Shown: positions 30,323 to 41,605, counted from the first letter of the stretch. The stretch: DNA of 64,000 bases from Thiohalocapsa sp. PB-PSB1 (GCA_016745215.1 CP050890.1:4340001-4404000), one strand, 5' to 3'. The notes: generated by a model from the letters alone, not told the origin. A program made the numbers and translations.

Positions 30323-32797
30323 ATGATCATCAAGGATTTAACACGCATGATCGAAGGCTATCTGAGCCTGCGTTGGAAGGCACTGATCGGACTCAGCATC
30401 GTGCTCGCGCTTGTGAATACCTCGCTGGCATTTTTTTCCTACACCCAACTCGCCGACCAGTTCGAGTGGCATCAAACATTAGTTCGCGATCGGCAGGCGA
30501 AACAACTCCAGGCGCTGCTCAACGATCGTTACCAACAGATGTCTCGACTTGCCAACGTAGTGCCGCTGTTGGTTGCAAAAAACGCGGATGAAACTCTGGA
30601 AGAACACCTGCAACGAGCCTTGAACACCAATGGCGTGATGCTGGACCTGGAGTGGGATATCCATTCCGTACATTGGATCAAACTAAACGGCCAGATTCAG
30701 TTGCTCTGGCCGCAACAGGCTCAGACCCTACCGGCGACGCTCTCCGCTCAAGTGGCTAAATCGCCCGATGAAACCGCAAGACTGCTCGCCTGCGCCAATC
30801 AGTGCCGACAATTCCTCGCTGCTCCCTTGTTGTGGCAAGGTCAATCCTCCGGGGCATTGGTACTTGGACGCTCAGTAGCCGATGCCTTGCTCGCGTTCCA
30901 TGCACTAACCGGCGCGGAGGCAGCTGTGCTGCCCAGCGCGAGTGCGATTGGCAAGGCAAAGGATGGCGTGCAGTTCAAGGCAATCACGCATCCTGAGATA
31001 ACGCGCCCATTGTTCGAAAGAGCGCTCTACGTCAAAGCCAGTACGGATGAACCATCTAGCACCGAAATTGCTGACGCTGGGCAACCGACGACGATTACTG
31101 TACTGGCTGACAGCAAAGATTGGTACGAGGTCTTTGTTATGCATTCGCTTGCAGCGGGTATTGATGTCCTGATCTTGAACAAGATCACAACCCAGCAGCA
31201 GAGTATCAGCGCCGCAACACGGCTCAGCATTTTGATTGGAACCTCCGGCTTACTGCTCTCAGTAACATTACTACTGTTGATCATGCGCAATTCCCTGGCC
31301 CGCCTACGACGGCTGGCGGAATTGCTGCCGCTACTGGCCTCGCATCAGTTTTCGCGTATTCGGGCATTGCTGCCGTTACACAACCGCGGATTGCCATTGC
31401 GCGACGAGATCGATCTGATGGTGGAGACGGTGCACAAGCTCTCAGGGCGTATGGAAATCATGGAACAGGACCGTGAACAAGCCCGCAGCGCATTGATTTG
31501 GATGGCAGAACACGATCCACTCACCAAGTTACTGAACCGTCGCCGATTCAATCAGGAACTAAAGCACGGGATCGAAAACGCCACGAACAACAATACCAAT
31601 GGGGCTTTGCTGTTTGTTGATCTGGATCAGTTCAAGGACGTCAACGATATCAGTGGGCATCACATGGGAGACAGTCTGCTGCAGCAGGTGGCAGAGCAGT
31701 TGACCAAAGGTGCAACTGCAAGCAGTGGGAGCATTTTAGGTCGGCTCGGAGGTGATGAATTCGCAATCGTTCTACCAGATGCGAGCACCGAGCAGGCCAT
31801 CGACATGGCCACGCAAGTACAGAAACAGGTTCAGGAAGTCATCATTCAGGCGCACGGCTGGCGACACCAGGTGTCTGCAAGTATTGGTATCGTCCTATTT
31901 CCGCAACATGGCAACAACGCTCAGCAGTTGATGGCGTATGCCGATTTGGCGATGTACCAGGCCAAGGAGAAGGGCCGTGGCCGCTGGCATCTTTTCTCCC
32001 CGGAGGATACCGGACGCGAGCGTGCCAATGCCCGGGTCATTTGGGCGGAGCGCATCGTCGACGCGTTAAAAGAGGATCGCTTGGAACTGCATTTCCAGCC
32101 CATATTGGAAATCGCCACGGGCGAAATCTGGCGCGCCGAAGCATTACTCCGCATGCGAAGTACCGATGGTAAATTGATTCCGCCTGGTCACTTCATACCC
32201 ATCGCCGAGGAAACCGGACAGATACTGACCTTGGATCATTGGGTGCTGACGCATGCCATTGAGCTGATGCAGCATCACCCAGACCTTTTCCTATCTGTCA
32301 ACCTATCTGCTCAGGCTGTCCAGGATTCATCCTTACCCGGAGAAGTTAAACGGCTTCTAAGCACCTACGAGGTACCTCCATCCCAACTTACCCTGGAGGT
32401 AACAGAGACGGTTGCCATCAACAGTCTGAGCAATGCCACAAGGCTGATGCATGAGATCCGCGCCATTGGTTGCCGTTTCGCCTTGGATGACTTCGGCACA
32501 GGCTTCGCAAGCTATGCCTATTTAAGGCAATTGCCGGTCAACGATGTCAAAATCGACGGTGCCTTTATTCGCGATATTGCCTACAGCAATGAAAATCAGA
32601 TTTTTGTCCGCGCTGTCACTGAAATGTCGCATGGCATGGACAAAAAAGTTATCGCCGAATTCGTCGAAAATGCGGATATCCTAGAGGTACTGGCAGACAT
32701 CGGTATCGACTTCGCCCAAGGCTACCATATCGGTCGACCAGTGCCGCCGACACAGCAGCAACCGGGTCGGCAACAGCTCTTGTATGTGAGCAATTAG
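30323..32797 (+). CDS. Membrane GGDEF/EAL protein (cyclic-di-GMP synthesis and/or breakdown)
   Basis: The 824-residue protein has an N-terminal membrane segment (residues 20-39), a periplasmic sensor domain (about 40-300), a second segment (about 303-326), a linker, a GGDEF domain (GGDEF at 476-480) and an EAL domain. EAL residues are intact: EALLRM from 606, VNLSAQ, LEVTET, LDDFGTGFASY, VKIDGAFI and AEFVEN. The GGDEF domain lacks the upstream RxxD inhibitory site. Both activities are therefore possible by sequence. The stop TAG (32795-32797) is part of the dispersed repeat. The neighbours suggest a sensory unit spanning both membranes. Confidence 0.9.
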   Translation: MIIKDLTRMIEGYLSLRWKALIGLSIVLALVNTSLAFFSYTQLADQFEWHQTLVRDRQAKQLQALLNDRYQQMSRLANVVPLLVAKNADETLEEHLQRALNTNGVMLDLEWDIHSVHWIKLNGQIQLLWPQQAQTLPATLSAQVAKSPDETARLLACANQCRQFLAAPLLWQGQSSGALVLGRSVADALLAFHALTGAEAAVLPSASAIGKAKDGVQFKAITHPEITRPLFERALYVKASTDEPSSTEIADAGQPTTITVLADSKDWYEVFVMHSLAAGIDVLILNKITTQQQSISAATRLSILIGTSGLLLSVTLLLLIMRNSLARLRRLAELLPLLASHQFSRIRALLPLHNRGLPLRDEIDLMVETVHKLSGRMEIMEQDREQARSALIWMAEHDPLTKLLNRRRFNQELKHGIENATNNNTNGALLFVDLDQFKDVNDISGHHMGDSLLQQVAEQLTKGATASSGSILGRLGGDEFAIVLPDASTEQAIDMATQVQKQVQEVIIQAHGWRHQVSASIGIVLFPQHGNNAQQLMAYADLAMYQAKEKGRGRWHLFSPEDTGRERANARVIWAERIVDALKEDRLELHFQPILEIATGEIWRAEALLRMRSTDGKLIPPGHFIPIAEETGQILTLDHWVLTHAIELMQHHPDLFLSVNLSAQAVQDSSLPGEVKRLLSTYEVPPSQLTLEVTETVAINSLSNATRLMHEIRAIGCRFALDDFGTGFASYAYLRQLPVNDVKIDGAFIRDIAYSNENQIFVRAVTEMSHGMDKKVIAEFVENADILEVLADIGIDFAQGYHIGRPVPPTQQQPGRQQLLYVSN

Positions 32798-32956
32798 GCG
32801 ATTGTCTGAGAGAAGCATACCAACTGGCATCGGATTCTCGTTCGCCTTCGCGAAGCGGCAATCCGCCCACAGTCGCTCTATGGGCGGGTTGCCGCAATGT
32901 CGATGCCGGACGAGAAGACAAGCCAGGTGGTGGATTTCTCCACAGAAATCGCCTTA
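32794..32956. repeat. Dispersed palindromic repeat, intact 163-base copy filling the gap between two genes
   Basis: The left arm TTAGGCGATTGTCTGAGAGA includes the stop codon of the GGDEF/EAL gene. The right arm (minus strand TAAGGCGATTTCTGTGGAGA) begins with the stop codon of hypF. The centre is a hairpin (GGCAATCCGCCCA...TGGGCGGGTTGCC). The repeat thus fills the whole space between two convergent genes. Confidence 0.85.
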
Positions 32957-35308
32957 GTGCGAATCGGCAAGCAGTGCCGCTGCTGTAATGGCTTGACCGA
33001 GAGCCAAGCCACCGTCATTGCTGGGAACCTGACGATGCGACAAAACCTCGAGGTCGCGAGCGCGCAGTCCTCTGCATACGCGCTCAAACAGGATGCGGTT
33101 TTGAAAGACGCCGCCGGAAAGAGCCAAGGTATCGATACCCCGCGCCGCTGCGATCCGTGCACTCAGCTCGACGATCCCATCAGCCAGCCCTACATGGAAG
33201 CGTGCACTGATCTGGGCTGCCGGCACTTTGGCAGCAAGATCCGCGAAAAGCTGCCACCACATGGGCTCGGGATCCAACGACCAGAGAGTGGCATCCGAGC
33301 GCAGTGCAAAGTCATAACCAATCTCGATGTCAGCGCCATGACAGATCGACTCCAGTTCAATGGCGGCTTGACCCTCGTACGAGACGCCATGGAAGCAAAT
33401 GCCCAGGGCAGCGGCGACGGCATCGAACAGGCGCCCGCAGGAAGAGGTGAACGGCGAATTGACGCCAGTTTCGATCATCTGGCCCAGAATTCCAGTCGGC
33501 TTTTGGCGCAACGCCGCGGTAATCTCCAACGCGCCAAAATCCCGTGCAAATTGTTCCCAATCCATGATGGCGACGACCTGTGCAAATAGGTTACGCCAGG
33601 GTTCGAGGATGGCTCTGATACCTCCTGGAAGCCTGACCGGCCGCAGATGCGCGACCCGCATCAGATGCCGATAATCACCAACCAGCCACTCGCCACCCCA
33701 AATGCTGCCGTCATCGCCGTAACCGGAACCGTCCAGGGCGATGCCAACAACTGGATCGGCATCCAACTGCCAGGCGTTGTCTGCCAACACGGCCGCGATG
33801 TGAGCACGATGATGCTGAACCTCAATCAGCTTTAGACCGTCCAATGCGGCCAGTTCACGCCCGATGCATGACGAACGGTAATCCGGATGCAAATCCACGG
33901 CCACGGCGGCAGGCTGGTACCCAAAAAGTTCCAGATAGAGAGCCGTTGTGCGTTCATACTCAACCGAAGTCTTGACCTCTGTCAGATCCCCAAGGTGCTG
34001 AGACAAGACTGCCTGGCCATCCTGAAGCAAACAGATCGTATTCTTCAGATCGCTGCCGGTGGCCAGAACTCCAGGCATATTGTGTAGACCCGGTGGCAGC
34101 ATCAACGGCGTCGGCGCATAGCCTCGGGCTCTGCGCAACAGCCGGGGCGCTCCATCCATCACACGAACTAGCGAGTCATCGACCCGATTGACGATTGCTC
34201 GATCATGTAATAAGAAGGCATCAGCAACCTCTTGCAAGCGTGCTCTGGCGTCATCGTTGTCGATACACTGAGGCTCGTCGCTGCTATTGCCGCTGGTCAT
34301 GACCAGTGGCGTTTGCCAGTCGCGAAGCAATAGACGATGCAGCGGGCTGTAGGGGAGCATGAAGCCGAGGTTGTGCTGGCCGCGGGCGACATCCGGTGCT
34401 AAGCGCCCTGCACCGTGCGCCGACAACAGCACAATCGGTGCAGCAAGGCTACTCAGCAGGAGTGCCTCGGCAGATGAGACGGCACAGTAGCTGCGCACCA
34501 CATCGAGATCGCGGGCCATCAGTGCAAATGGCTTGGCCCAGCGTCGCTTGCGTCGACGCAGTTCGCTAACGGCAATCGGATTGGTGGCATCGCAGGCCAA
34601 ATGAAAGCCGCCAACGCCCTTGATCGCAATAATATGCCCATCGGCTATGCGCCTACTTGTGGCCACAATGGCATCGGCAGTTGCCAATTCTTTGCCCTCT
34701 GCCTCCATGAGCCAGACCCTTGGTCCGCAGACCGGGCAGGCATTTGGTTGGGCATGAAAGCGTCGGTCGGCGGGATCAGTATATTCCGCGGCGCAGTCAG
34801 CGCAGAGCGCGAAGTCAGCCATGCTCGTGTTGGCACGATCATACGGAATCTGACGAATAATGCTCAGCCTGGGACCACAGTGCGTACAATTGGTAAAGGG
34901 ATAACGGAAACGTCGATTGGTCGGATCAAAAATCTCGTCACTACAGGTCTGACAAGTGGCAGCATCCGGCACCACGCCTGTATGTACGGCAGTTGTGGCG
35001 CTGCGATCAATAACGAAGTCGGCAGGCATCGGCTGTTCCGGCAACCCACGCCGTTCCATCGCGTCGATGCGACCTAATGGTGGGCATTCCGTAATCAAAC
35101 GTTCACAAAAAGCATCAATCCGAGATGGCTCGGCCCAAACTCGCACGAAAACGCCATCACCGTCGTTGCAGACCGAACCCACCAAACCGAGATCACGTGC
35201 AATCCTCCAGACGGTCGGCCGAAATCCGACTCCCTGCACCAGCCCACGAACTCGAATTGCCTCGGCACGCACGGCCACCAGAGCCTTGTGATTGGTTTCT
35301 ATAGACAC
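32954..35308 (-). CDS. hypF: Carbamoyltransferase HypF (NiFe hydrogenase maturation)
   Basis: HypF makes the carbamoyl group that HypE turns into the cyanide ligands of NiFe hydrogenase. Domains in order: acylphosphatase (RVRGLVQGVGFRPTVWR), two zinc fingers (CQTCSDE...CTHCGPR and CADCAAE...CPVCGPR), a YrdC-like nucleotide domain, and a Kae1-like domain with HHRAHIAAVLADN, ALDGSGYGDDGSIWGGE and SSCGRLFDAVAAALG. The frame runs back to a TTG inside the tRNA terminator at 35425, which cannot be the start. GTG 35308 (784 residues) or GTGs 30-36 bases further in are likelier. No other hyp or hydrogenase gene is in the window. Confidence 0.9.
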   Translation of the reverse strand: MSIETNHKALVAVRAEAIRVRGLVQGVGFRPTVWRIARDLGLVGSVCNDGDGVFVRVWAEPSRIDAFCERLITECPPLGRIDAMERRGLPEQPMPADFVIDRSATTAVHTGVVPDAATCQTCSDEIFDPTNRRFRYPFTNCTHCGPRLSIIRQIPYDRANTSMADFALCADCAAEYTDPADRRFHAQPNACPVCGPRVWLMEAEGKELATADAIVATSRRIADGHIIAIKGVGGFHLACDATNPIAVSELRRRKRRWAKPFALMARDLDVVRSYCAVSSAEALLLSSLAAPIVLLSAHGAGRLAPDVARGQHNLGFMLPYSPLHRLLLRDWQTPLVMTSGNSSDEPQCIDNDDARARLQEVADAFLLHDRAIVNRVDDSLVRVMDGAPRLLRRARGYAPTPLMLPPGLHNMPGVLATGSDLKNTICLLQDGQAVLSQHLGDLTEVKTSVEYERTTALYLELFGYQPAAVAVDLHPDYRSSCIGRELAALDGLKLIEVQHHRAHIAAVLADNAWQLDADPVVGIALDGSGYGDDGSIWGGEWLVGDYRHLMRVAHLRPVRLPGGIRAILEPWRNLFAQVVAIMDWEQFARDFGALEITAALRQKPTGILGQMIETGVNSPFTSSCGRLFDAVAAALGICFHGVSYEGQAAIELESICHGADIEIGYDFALRSDATLWSLDPEPMWWQLFADLAAKVPAAQISARFHVGLADGIVELSARIAAARGIDTLALSGGVFQNRILFERVCRGLRARDLEVLSHRQVPSNDGGLALGQAITAAALLADSH

Positions 35309-35423
35309 CTTAAGACTTTGAATGTATTCGTGGGGATCGGTATCGGTATTCCTGTCGGAATCGAAATGGGCGAAGAATGTGTCATCGCTGTGGACTTCCC
35401 GGCAATCTCTCGGATCCTCCCCC

Positions 35424-35463
35424 AAAAAAAAAGCAGCGACGGTTTAGCCGTTGCTGCTTTTTG
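35424..35463 (-). terminator. Rho-independent terminator after tRNA-Pro
   Basis: On the minus strand an 11-base GC-rich stem (AGCAGCAACGG / CCGTCGCTGCT, one wobble pair) with a short loop is followed by a run of nine T. It begins three bases past the encoded CCA of the tRNA. Confidence 0.9.
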
Positions 35464-35465
35464 TT

Positions 35466-35542
35466 TGGTCCGGGCGGCAGGATTCGAACCTGCGACCCCC
35501 ACAACCCCATTGTGGTGCGCTACCAGACTGCGCTACGCCCGG
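35466..35542 (-). tRNA. tRNA-Pro (anticodon GGG)
   Basis: The 77 bases fold as a full cloverleaf on the minus strand: acceptor CCGGGCG/CGCCCGG, D arm GCGCAGTCTGGTAGCGC, anticodon stem CCACA/TGTGG with loop ATGGGGT (anticodon GGG), T arm GCAGGTTCGAATCCTGC, discriminator A and encoded CCA. The position downstream of the ihfA-merR genes is that of proline tRNA in many gammaproteobacteria. Confidence 0.96.
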
Positions 35543-35577
35543 GAAGCTGATCAGAGTACGCTCCGGCTACTGATCTG

Positions 35578-35946
35578 TCAATGTGGACGGCGTCTCAGTT
35601 CATGTAGTACTTCTTCGAGTTCGACACGCAACTGCTTGATGATTTGATGACTTTGAGAGCTGTCGTGTTTTGCCGCATCGCCTGAGAGTTGCTGACGGGC
35701 ACCGCCAATGGTAAATCCCTGCTCGTAGAGTAAGCTGCGGATTTGTCGGACGGTCAGCACGTCATGGCGCTGGTAATAGCGACGGTTTCCGCGTCGCTTA
35801 ACCGGCTTAAGCTGTGGGAATTCCTGTTCCCAATAGCGCAGTACATGTGGCTTTACGTCGCAAAGTTCACTGACCTCACCGATGGTGAAATAGCGCTTGC
35901 CAGGGATCGGCGGCAGCTCGTTGACGCTACTGATCGTTTCCGGCAT
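35578..35946 (-). CDS. MerR-family transcriptional regulator (ihfA-linked)
   Basis: The 122-residue protein has a winged helix-turn-helix ([46 protein letters not shown]). A dimerisation helix follows ([16 protein letters not shown] and a charged C terminus). It lacks the Cys or His metal ligands of classical MerR proteins, so metal sensing is unlikely. It overlaps the ihfA end by 20 bases and is the regulator regularly found between ihfA and tRNA-Pro in gammaproteobacteria. Its target genes are unknown. Confidence 0.9.
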   Translation of the reverse strand: MPETISSVNELPPIPGKRYFTIGEVSELCDVKPHVLRYWEQEFPQLKPVKRRGNRRYYQRHDVLTVRQIRSLLYEQGFTIGGARQQLSGDAAKHDSSQSHQIIKQLRVELEEVLHELRRRPH

Positions 35947-36226
35947 AGGCTTCCACCCGCGACTTCAGTTTCTGTCCCGGGCGGAAGGTCACCACGCGCC
36001 GGGCAGTAATAGGAATCTTTTGACCCGTTTTCGGGTTCCTGCCGGGCCGTTGCTTCTTCTCGCGAAGATCAAAATTACCGAAGCCGCTCAGCTTGACCTG
36101 CTCGCCACGCTCCAGAGCGCTGCGTATCTCCTCGAAGAAAGACTCCACCACGTCCTTCGCCTCGCGCTTGTTCAGACCTAAGATCTCATAAAGATGTTCA
36201 GCCATATCTGCCTTCGTCAGTGCCAT
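35927..36226 (-). CDS. ihfA: Integration host factor alpha subunit
   Basis: The 99-residue DNA-bending protein pairs with IHF beta. The DNA-binding arm has [22 protein letters not shown] with the intercalating proline, and the N-terminal [24 protein letters not shown] helices are typical. IHF often supports sigma-54 activators such as PilR and site-specific recombination. It lies 163 bases downstream of pheT, the standard position. Confidence 0.97.
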   Translation of the reverse strand: MALTKADMAEHLYEILGLNKREAKDVVESFFEEIRSALERGEQVKLSGFGNFDLREKKQRPGRNPKTGQKIPITARRVVTFRPGQKLKSRVEAYAGNDQ

Positions 36227-36389
36227 CTGCTCGTTCTCTCGGCTTGTGCCTTTCAGCTCCGGGGTTCAGTTACTGGATCTCAGCTCTTAAGGTTCATCCT
36301 GGCGTCACAGCCCTGTCCTTCGGCTTTGCTCGAGCAATATGGGTCACCCAGATGCTCCTGCCAGGGAAACGCCAGACGGGAAACGCGAT

Positions 36390-38768
36390 TCAGGTTCGCA
36401 GCTGGGCGTTGACATCGGTCGCTAGACGGTCGACCACCCGGGCCATGACCGACTCTACATCCTGATCTGTAAGTGTCTGAGAATCAGCCTGTAAAATCAA
36501 TCCCAAAGCCATGCTTTTTCGCCCTGACTCTATCTTGTCTCCGATATAAACATCGAATAACAAAAGATCGCGCAATAATTCACCAGCGGCATCCTCGACA
36601 CAATGGCGCACGGAATCAAATGCAACCGCGGCGTTGACGACGATGGCGATGTCACGTCGAATGGAGGGAAACTTGGATAGTGGGACGAACTTCGGCTTGA
36701 GGCTACCGCCCAAGCTTTCGGTGTCGAGTTCGAACAGATGCAATTCCGGCGGCACTTCGAGCGTTGCCGACAAGGATGGATGCAGGGTGCCGATCCAGCC
36801 CAATTCCCGCCCATGACGTTCTATTCGCGCACATTGACCGGGATGCAAAGCCGGATGCGACACTGCGATGAAGTCGCAGTCCGCGCTACAACCGCTGGCC
36901 GCTAATACCGCTTCCACATCCGCTTTGAGGTCATAGAAATCGACCTGCCGCAACCGCTCTCCCCATTGTTCCGGAAGCGTCGGACCAACACTGAGTCCAG
37001 CCAACATCGCTTGCTGCTGCAATCCATCGCCAGCGTCTCGGAAACGCAGGCCACTTTCGAACAAGCGAACCCGCGACTGCTGTCGCGACAAATTTTGGCG
37101 CGCGGCCTGCAAAAGTCCTGGCCAAAGGCTGGTTCGCATCACCGAGAACTCGGCGGAGAGCGGGTTGGCAAGAGATAATGGCGTTAGGTCAGGATCGATC
37201 TGCGACTGCTGCTGCGGACTGACGAAGCTATAGGTAATGGCCTCATGAAAACCACGACTGACCAGCACTTGGCGAACTCGCTCCAGATCGAAAGCCATTT
37301 CCAACGGTGCGCGCGTGGTCGCTGCCGAACGAGCATGCGTCACCGGGATGTTGTTATAGCCGTAAATGCGACCGAGTTCCGCGATCAGATCTACTTCTAA
37401 TTCCAGATCGAAGCGACTGCTGGGTGGCGTGACTCGCCAGCCGCCATCGGCTGGCTCGACATGCATACCGAGTCGCGTCAGGATATCACTGATTTGTTCG
37501 TCTTCAAGTTCGATACCGAGAACTTGTGGAATACGCTGCCGGCGCAGCACCAGCTCCCTCGGCTTTGGCAAATCGGGATCACTAACCGCGGTTACGACCG
37601 GTCCCGGCCGCCCACCAACGATATCACATAATAGTCTGGTCGCACGCTCCATGGCGATGCGTTGCAATTGCGGATCAACACCTCGTTCGAAACGATGTGA
37701 TGAATCGGTGTGTAGTCCATACGCGCGCGCCCTGCCGCTGATGGCGGTGGGCGAAAAGAATGCACTCTCAAGCAAAACATCACGGGTAGCTTCGTTGACG
37801 GCCGTCTCGGCCCCGCCCATGATGCCGGCCATCGCTACGGCGTGCTGCGCATCCGCGATCACCAGCGTATCTTCGCGCAGTTTGACCCTGTCGCCATTGA
37901 GCAATGCCAGCGGTTCTCCAGGATATGCCATGCGCACCTGAATGCCATCCTGAATCTGCTGCAAATCGAAAGCATGCATCGGCTGGCCCAATTCCAGCAG
38001 GACATAGTTGGTTATATCCACCACCGCACCGATCGGCCGCAGCCTGCCACGACGCAGTCGCTCCTGCATCCATAAGGGCGTGTCGGCAGCCGGATCGATA
38101 CCCTGCACCACCCGGCATAGATAACGCGGGCAGGCTGCAGTCGCGCATAGGTCTACCGTCATCTGATCGTCGATAACGGCGGTCACTGACGTCATTGGAG
38201 GCACACACACCGGCACGCGGTTGAGCACTCCGACTTCGCGAGCAACCCCAGCCATGCTCAAACAATCGCCACGGTCCGGCGTCAGGTCGAGTTCAATACA
38301 CTGGTCATCAAGGGCCATGGTAACCCGCACATCCTTGCCGACCGGCGCAGTGCTTGGCAAGACGAGAATGCCATCGGAGGTATCCGCCAGACCGAGTTCT
38401 GCTGCGGAGCAGATCATGCCAAATGATTCGATACCGCGCAGCTTGGCTTTTTTAATTCTGAAGTCGCCGGGTAGCCGAGCCCCGACAACCGCCACCGCAA
38501 CCCGCATGCCCTCGGCAACGTTGGCAGCACCACAGATAATCTGCAATGGCTCATCGATCCCAACATCTACCCGACACAGGCGCAGCTTGGCCGCATCCGG
38601 GTGCGGTTCCACGGCCATCACATGACCAACCACGACATCTCTGAATGGCGGCGCAGCAGGCTCGACAGCATCAACCTCGAGGCCTGCCATGCTGAGCTGA
38701 GCGCTCAGGGTCGCTGTATCGATGGGAGGGTTGACCCATTCCCGCAGCCAGGCTTCACTGAAGCGCAT
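36390..38768 (-). CDS. pheT: Phenylalanyl-tRNA synthetase beta subunit
   Basis: The 792-residue subunit has an N-terminal tRNA-binding (EMAP-like) domain (VVVGHVMAVEPHPDAAKLRLCRVDVG), the B3/B4 editing domain (DRGDCLSMAGVAREVG), B5, the inactive synthetase-like core and a C-terminal anticodon-binding domain (LSKFPSIRRDIAIVV). It forms an (alpha-beta)2 enzyme with PheS, whose gene lies 86 bases upstream. Confidence 0.96.
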   Translation of the reverse strand: MRFSEAWLREWVNPPIDTATLSAQLSMAGLEVDAVEPAAPPFRDVVVGHVMAVEPHPDAAKLRLCRVDVGIDEPLQIICGAANVAEGMRVAVAVVGARLPGDFRIKKAKLRGIESFGMICSAAELGLADTSDGILVLPSTAPVGKDVRVTMALDDQCIELDLTPDRGDCLSMAGVAREVGVLNRVPVCVPPMTSVTAVIDDQMTVDLCATAACPRYLCRVVQGIDPAADTPLWMQERLRRGRLRPIGAVVDITNYVLLELGQPMHAFDLQQIQDGIQVRMAYPGEPLALLNGDRVKLREDTLVIADAQHAVAMAGIMGGAETAVNEATRDVLLESAFFSPTAISGRARAYGLHTDSSHRFERGVDPQLQRIAMERATRLLCDIVGGRPGPVVTAVSDPDLPKPRELVLRRQRIPQVLGIELEDEQISDILTRLGMHVEPADGGWRVTPPSSRFDLELEVDLIAELGRIYGYNNIPVTHARSAATTRAPLEMAFDLERVRQVLVSRGFHEAITYSFVSPQQQSQIDPDLTPLSLANPLSAEFSVMRTSLWPGLLQAARQNLSRQQSRVRLFESGLRFRDAGDGLQQQAMLAGLSVGPTLPEQWGERLRQVDFYDLKADVEAVLAASGCSADCDFIAVSHPALHPGQCARIERHGRELGWIGTLHPSLSATLEVPPELHLFELDTESLGGSLKPKFVPLSKFPSIRRDIAIVVNAAVAFDSVRHCVEDAAGELLRDLLLFDVYIGDKIESGRKSMALGLILQADSQTLTDQDVESVMARVVDRLATDVNAQLRT

Positions 38769-38854
38769 TGACGGCCTCCGAAGGGCAATGCCAGGATTGG
38801 TCAGTCAACATGTTGTGAATTAATCTACTATGCATCGATATCGTCTTTACTGCT

Positions 38855-39937
<1,083 letters not shown>

Positions 39938-40211
39938 TCAGCTGGCGACGACCGGCAGGGCGGTGGATCATGTAAAGCGCCCAATCAGGTAGAAGCATGC
40001 CTAGCGGCGGCATACGAACCGAGCACCAGCTGGAACCAGAAGCACACTGAAATGAGTTGCCTTCGCTTCTAGGCGATGAACTAAAACCAGCATAAGGAAT
40101 GCGGATCTGTGGCCCAACTCACTACGCTCAACTTGCAGGACTTACATCTCTGGCCACTGTATGTGGGAGAAAATCCAGTCTAATCTGGCACGAGAGGCCG
40201 CAGCAACCAGC

Positions 40212-40574
40212 CTAAGAATTGGTGAGCGCGGCTCTTGCCTGCTCTGCCAATGAAGTAAAGGCGGCATCGTCGTGATAGGCGATTTCGGCGAGCACCTTGC
40301 GATCGATCTCGACGCCGGCCTTACTGAGACCATGCATAAAGCGGCTGTAGGATAATCCGTTCATGCGTGCAGCGGCATTAATGCGTGCGATCCACAACGC
40401 GCGAAACTGACGCTTGCGCTGACGCCGATCTCGATACGCATATTGACCGGCTTTGATGACCGCTTGCTTGGCAACCCGAAAGACCTTGCTGCGGGCACCG
40501 TAGTAGCCTTTTGCTTCACTCAGAATCTTATTGTGGCGCGCGCGCGCGGTGACGCCTCGTTTCACCCTCGGCAT
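40212..40574 (-). CDS. rplT: 50S ribosomal protein L20
   Basis: The 120-residue basic protein begins with the family's [20 protein letters not shown] and continues with [16 protein letters not shown] and [15 protein letters not shown]. It is needed for early 50S assembly and, in E. coli, represses translation of rpmI and rplT. It follows rpmI by 190 bases. Confidence 0.97.
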   Translation of the reverse strand: MPRVKRGVTARARHNKILSEAKGYYGARSKVFRVAKQAVIKAGQYAYRDRRQRKRQFRALWIARINAAARMNGLSYSRFMHGLSKAGVEIDRKVLAEIAYHDDAAFTSLAEQARAALTNS

Positions 40575-40764
40575 GTGAAATTCCTCCGATTTCGTTCATT
40601 CAAGCTTCAAAGATCGGCTCTGGAGATTGACTTGCAGGCTCATGCATCCGTTGATGTTATCGCTGGCTGGCGCCCAACCTAGTCACTCGAGCGTTTGCAC
40701 ATCTGTCAGGATAGGCGAAGCTAACTCCGCAGAGTGCACCATAGGAGCCCTAATTGGTAAACCT

Positions 40765-40962
40765 TCAACAGTAGGGCAACATGCGTCGTGCCGCACGTAC
40801 ATCGCTTTTATCGAGCAAATGGCTGGCACGCAGGTGACGTTTGCGCTTGGTACTTTTCTTGGTCAGGATATGTCGTCGATGCGAGGCATTGCGTTTGAAT
40901 GAACCGGAGGCAGTCGGGGAAAAACGCTTTGCTGCTCCGCGGTTAGTCTTGATTTTGGGCAT
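40765..40962 (-). CDS. rpmI: 50S ribosomal protein L35
   Basis: The 65-residue basic protein starts with [19 protein letters not shown] and contains the [19 protein letters not shown] stretch, both diagnostic. It lies between infC and rplT in the usual order. Confidence 0.97.
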   Translation of the reverse strand: MPKIKTNRGAAKRFSPTASGSFKRNASHRRHILTKKSTKRKRHLRASHLLDKSDVRAARRMLPYC

Positions 40963-41083
40963 TTTTTGTCTCCTTAAGGACTCTTATTGGTGTACGACGG
41001 CTCGGAAGCCCTCCCCCGGCCATCGCTTGGATTGTGTCGATTCGCCCGCCCCTTAAGGTGTTTAGGGGCTTGCTTGCTGGAAG

Positions 41084-41605
41084 CTACTTTTTCTTCTTCG
41101 GCCCCAGCACCATGACCATTTGCCGCCCTTCCATCTGTGGCTGCTGCTCGACAACGCTGATTTCAGCCAGATCTGTCTCGACCCGACGCAACAGATCGAG
41201 TCCCAACTCCCGATGGGCATGTTCCCGTCCACGAAATCGCATTGTTACCTTGGCCTTATCGCCCTCATTGAGGAAACGCATAAGGTTACGCAACTTGACC
41301 TGATAGTCGCCAATATCAGTACCAGGGCGAAATTTAACCTCCTTGACTTGAACTTGCTTCTGCTTCTTGCGCGCCTCGGCCTGCTTCTTTTTTTGGTCAA
41401 AGCGGAACCGACCGTAATCCATTAAGCGGCAGACTGGCGGATCGGCGTTAGGAACGATCTCAACCAGATCGAGGGACTCGGCATTCGCCCTCGCCAGGGC
41501 CATATCGATGTCCAGAACTCCGATTTGATCTCCATCCGCGCCGATCAATCTGACTCTTGGGACACTAATGTCCTCGTTGACGCGGTTACGTTTTGGTGCA
41601 GCGAT
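41084..41605 (-). CDS. infC: Translation initiation factor IF-3, with an AUC start codon
   Basis: The 173-residue protein has the N-terminal domain ([19 protein letters not shown]...[14 protein letters not shown]), the lysine-rich linker helix and the C-terminal domain ([33 protein letters not shown]). There is no ATG, GTG or correctly placed TTG. A strong ribosome site GGAGGAG ends six bases before ATC (41603-41605), and the protein after that codon ([10 protein letters not shown]) fits the family start. A rare AUU/AUC-type start is the known basis of IF-3 autoregulation. thrS, the usual upstream gene, is absent. Confidence 0.93.
   Translation of the reverse strand: MAAPKRNRVNEDISVPRVRLIGADGDQIGVLDIDMALARANAESLDLVEIVPNADPPVCRLMDYGRFRFDQKKKQAEARKKQKQVQVKEVKFRPGTDIGDYQVKLRNLMRFLNEGDKAKVTMRFRGREHAHRELGLDLLRRVETDLAEISVVEQQPQMEGRQMVMVLGPKKKK

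Noticed and set aside
35309..35425. Upstream extension of hypF to a TTG at 35425
   Set aside because: The start would lie inside the terminator of tRNA-Pro, and the added residues match nothing in the family.
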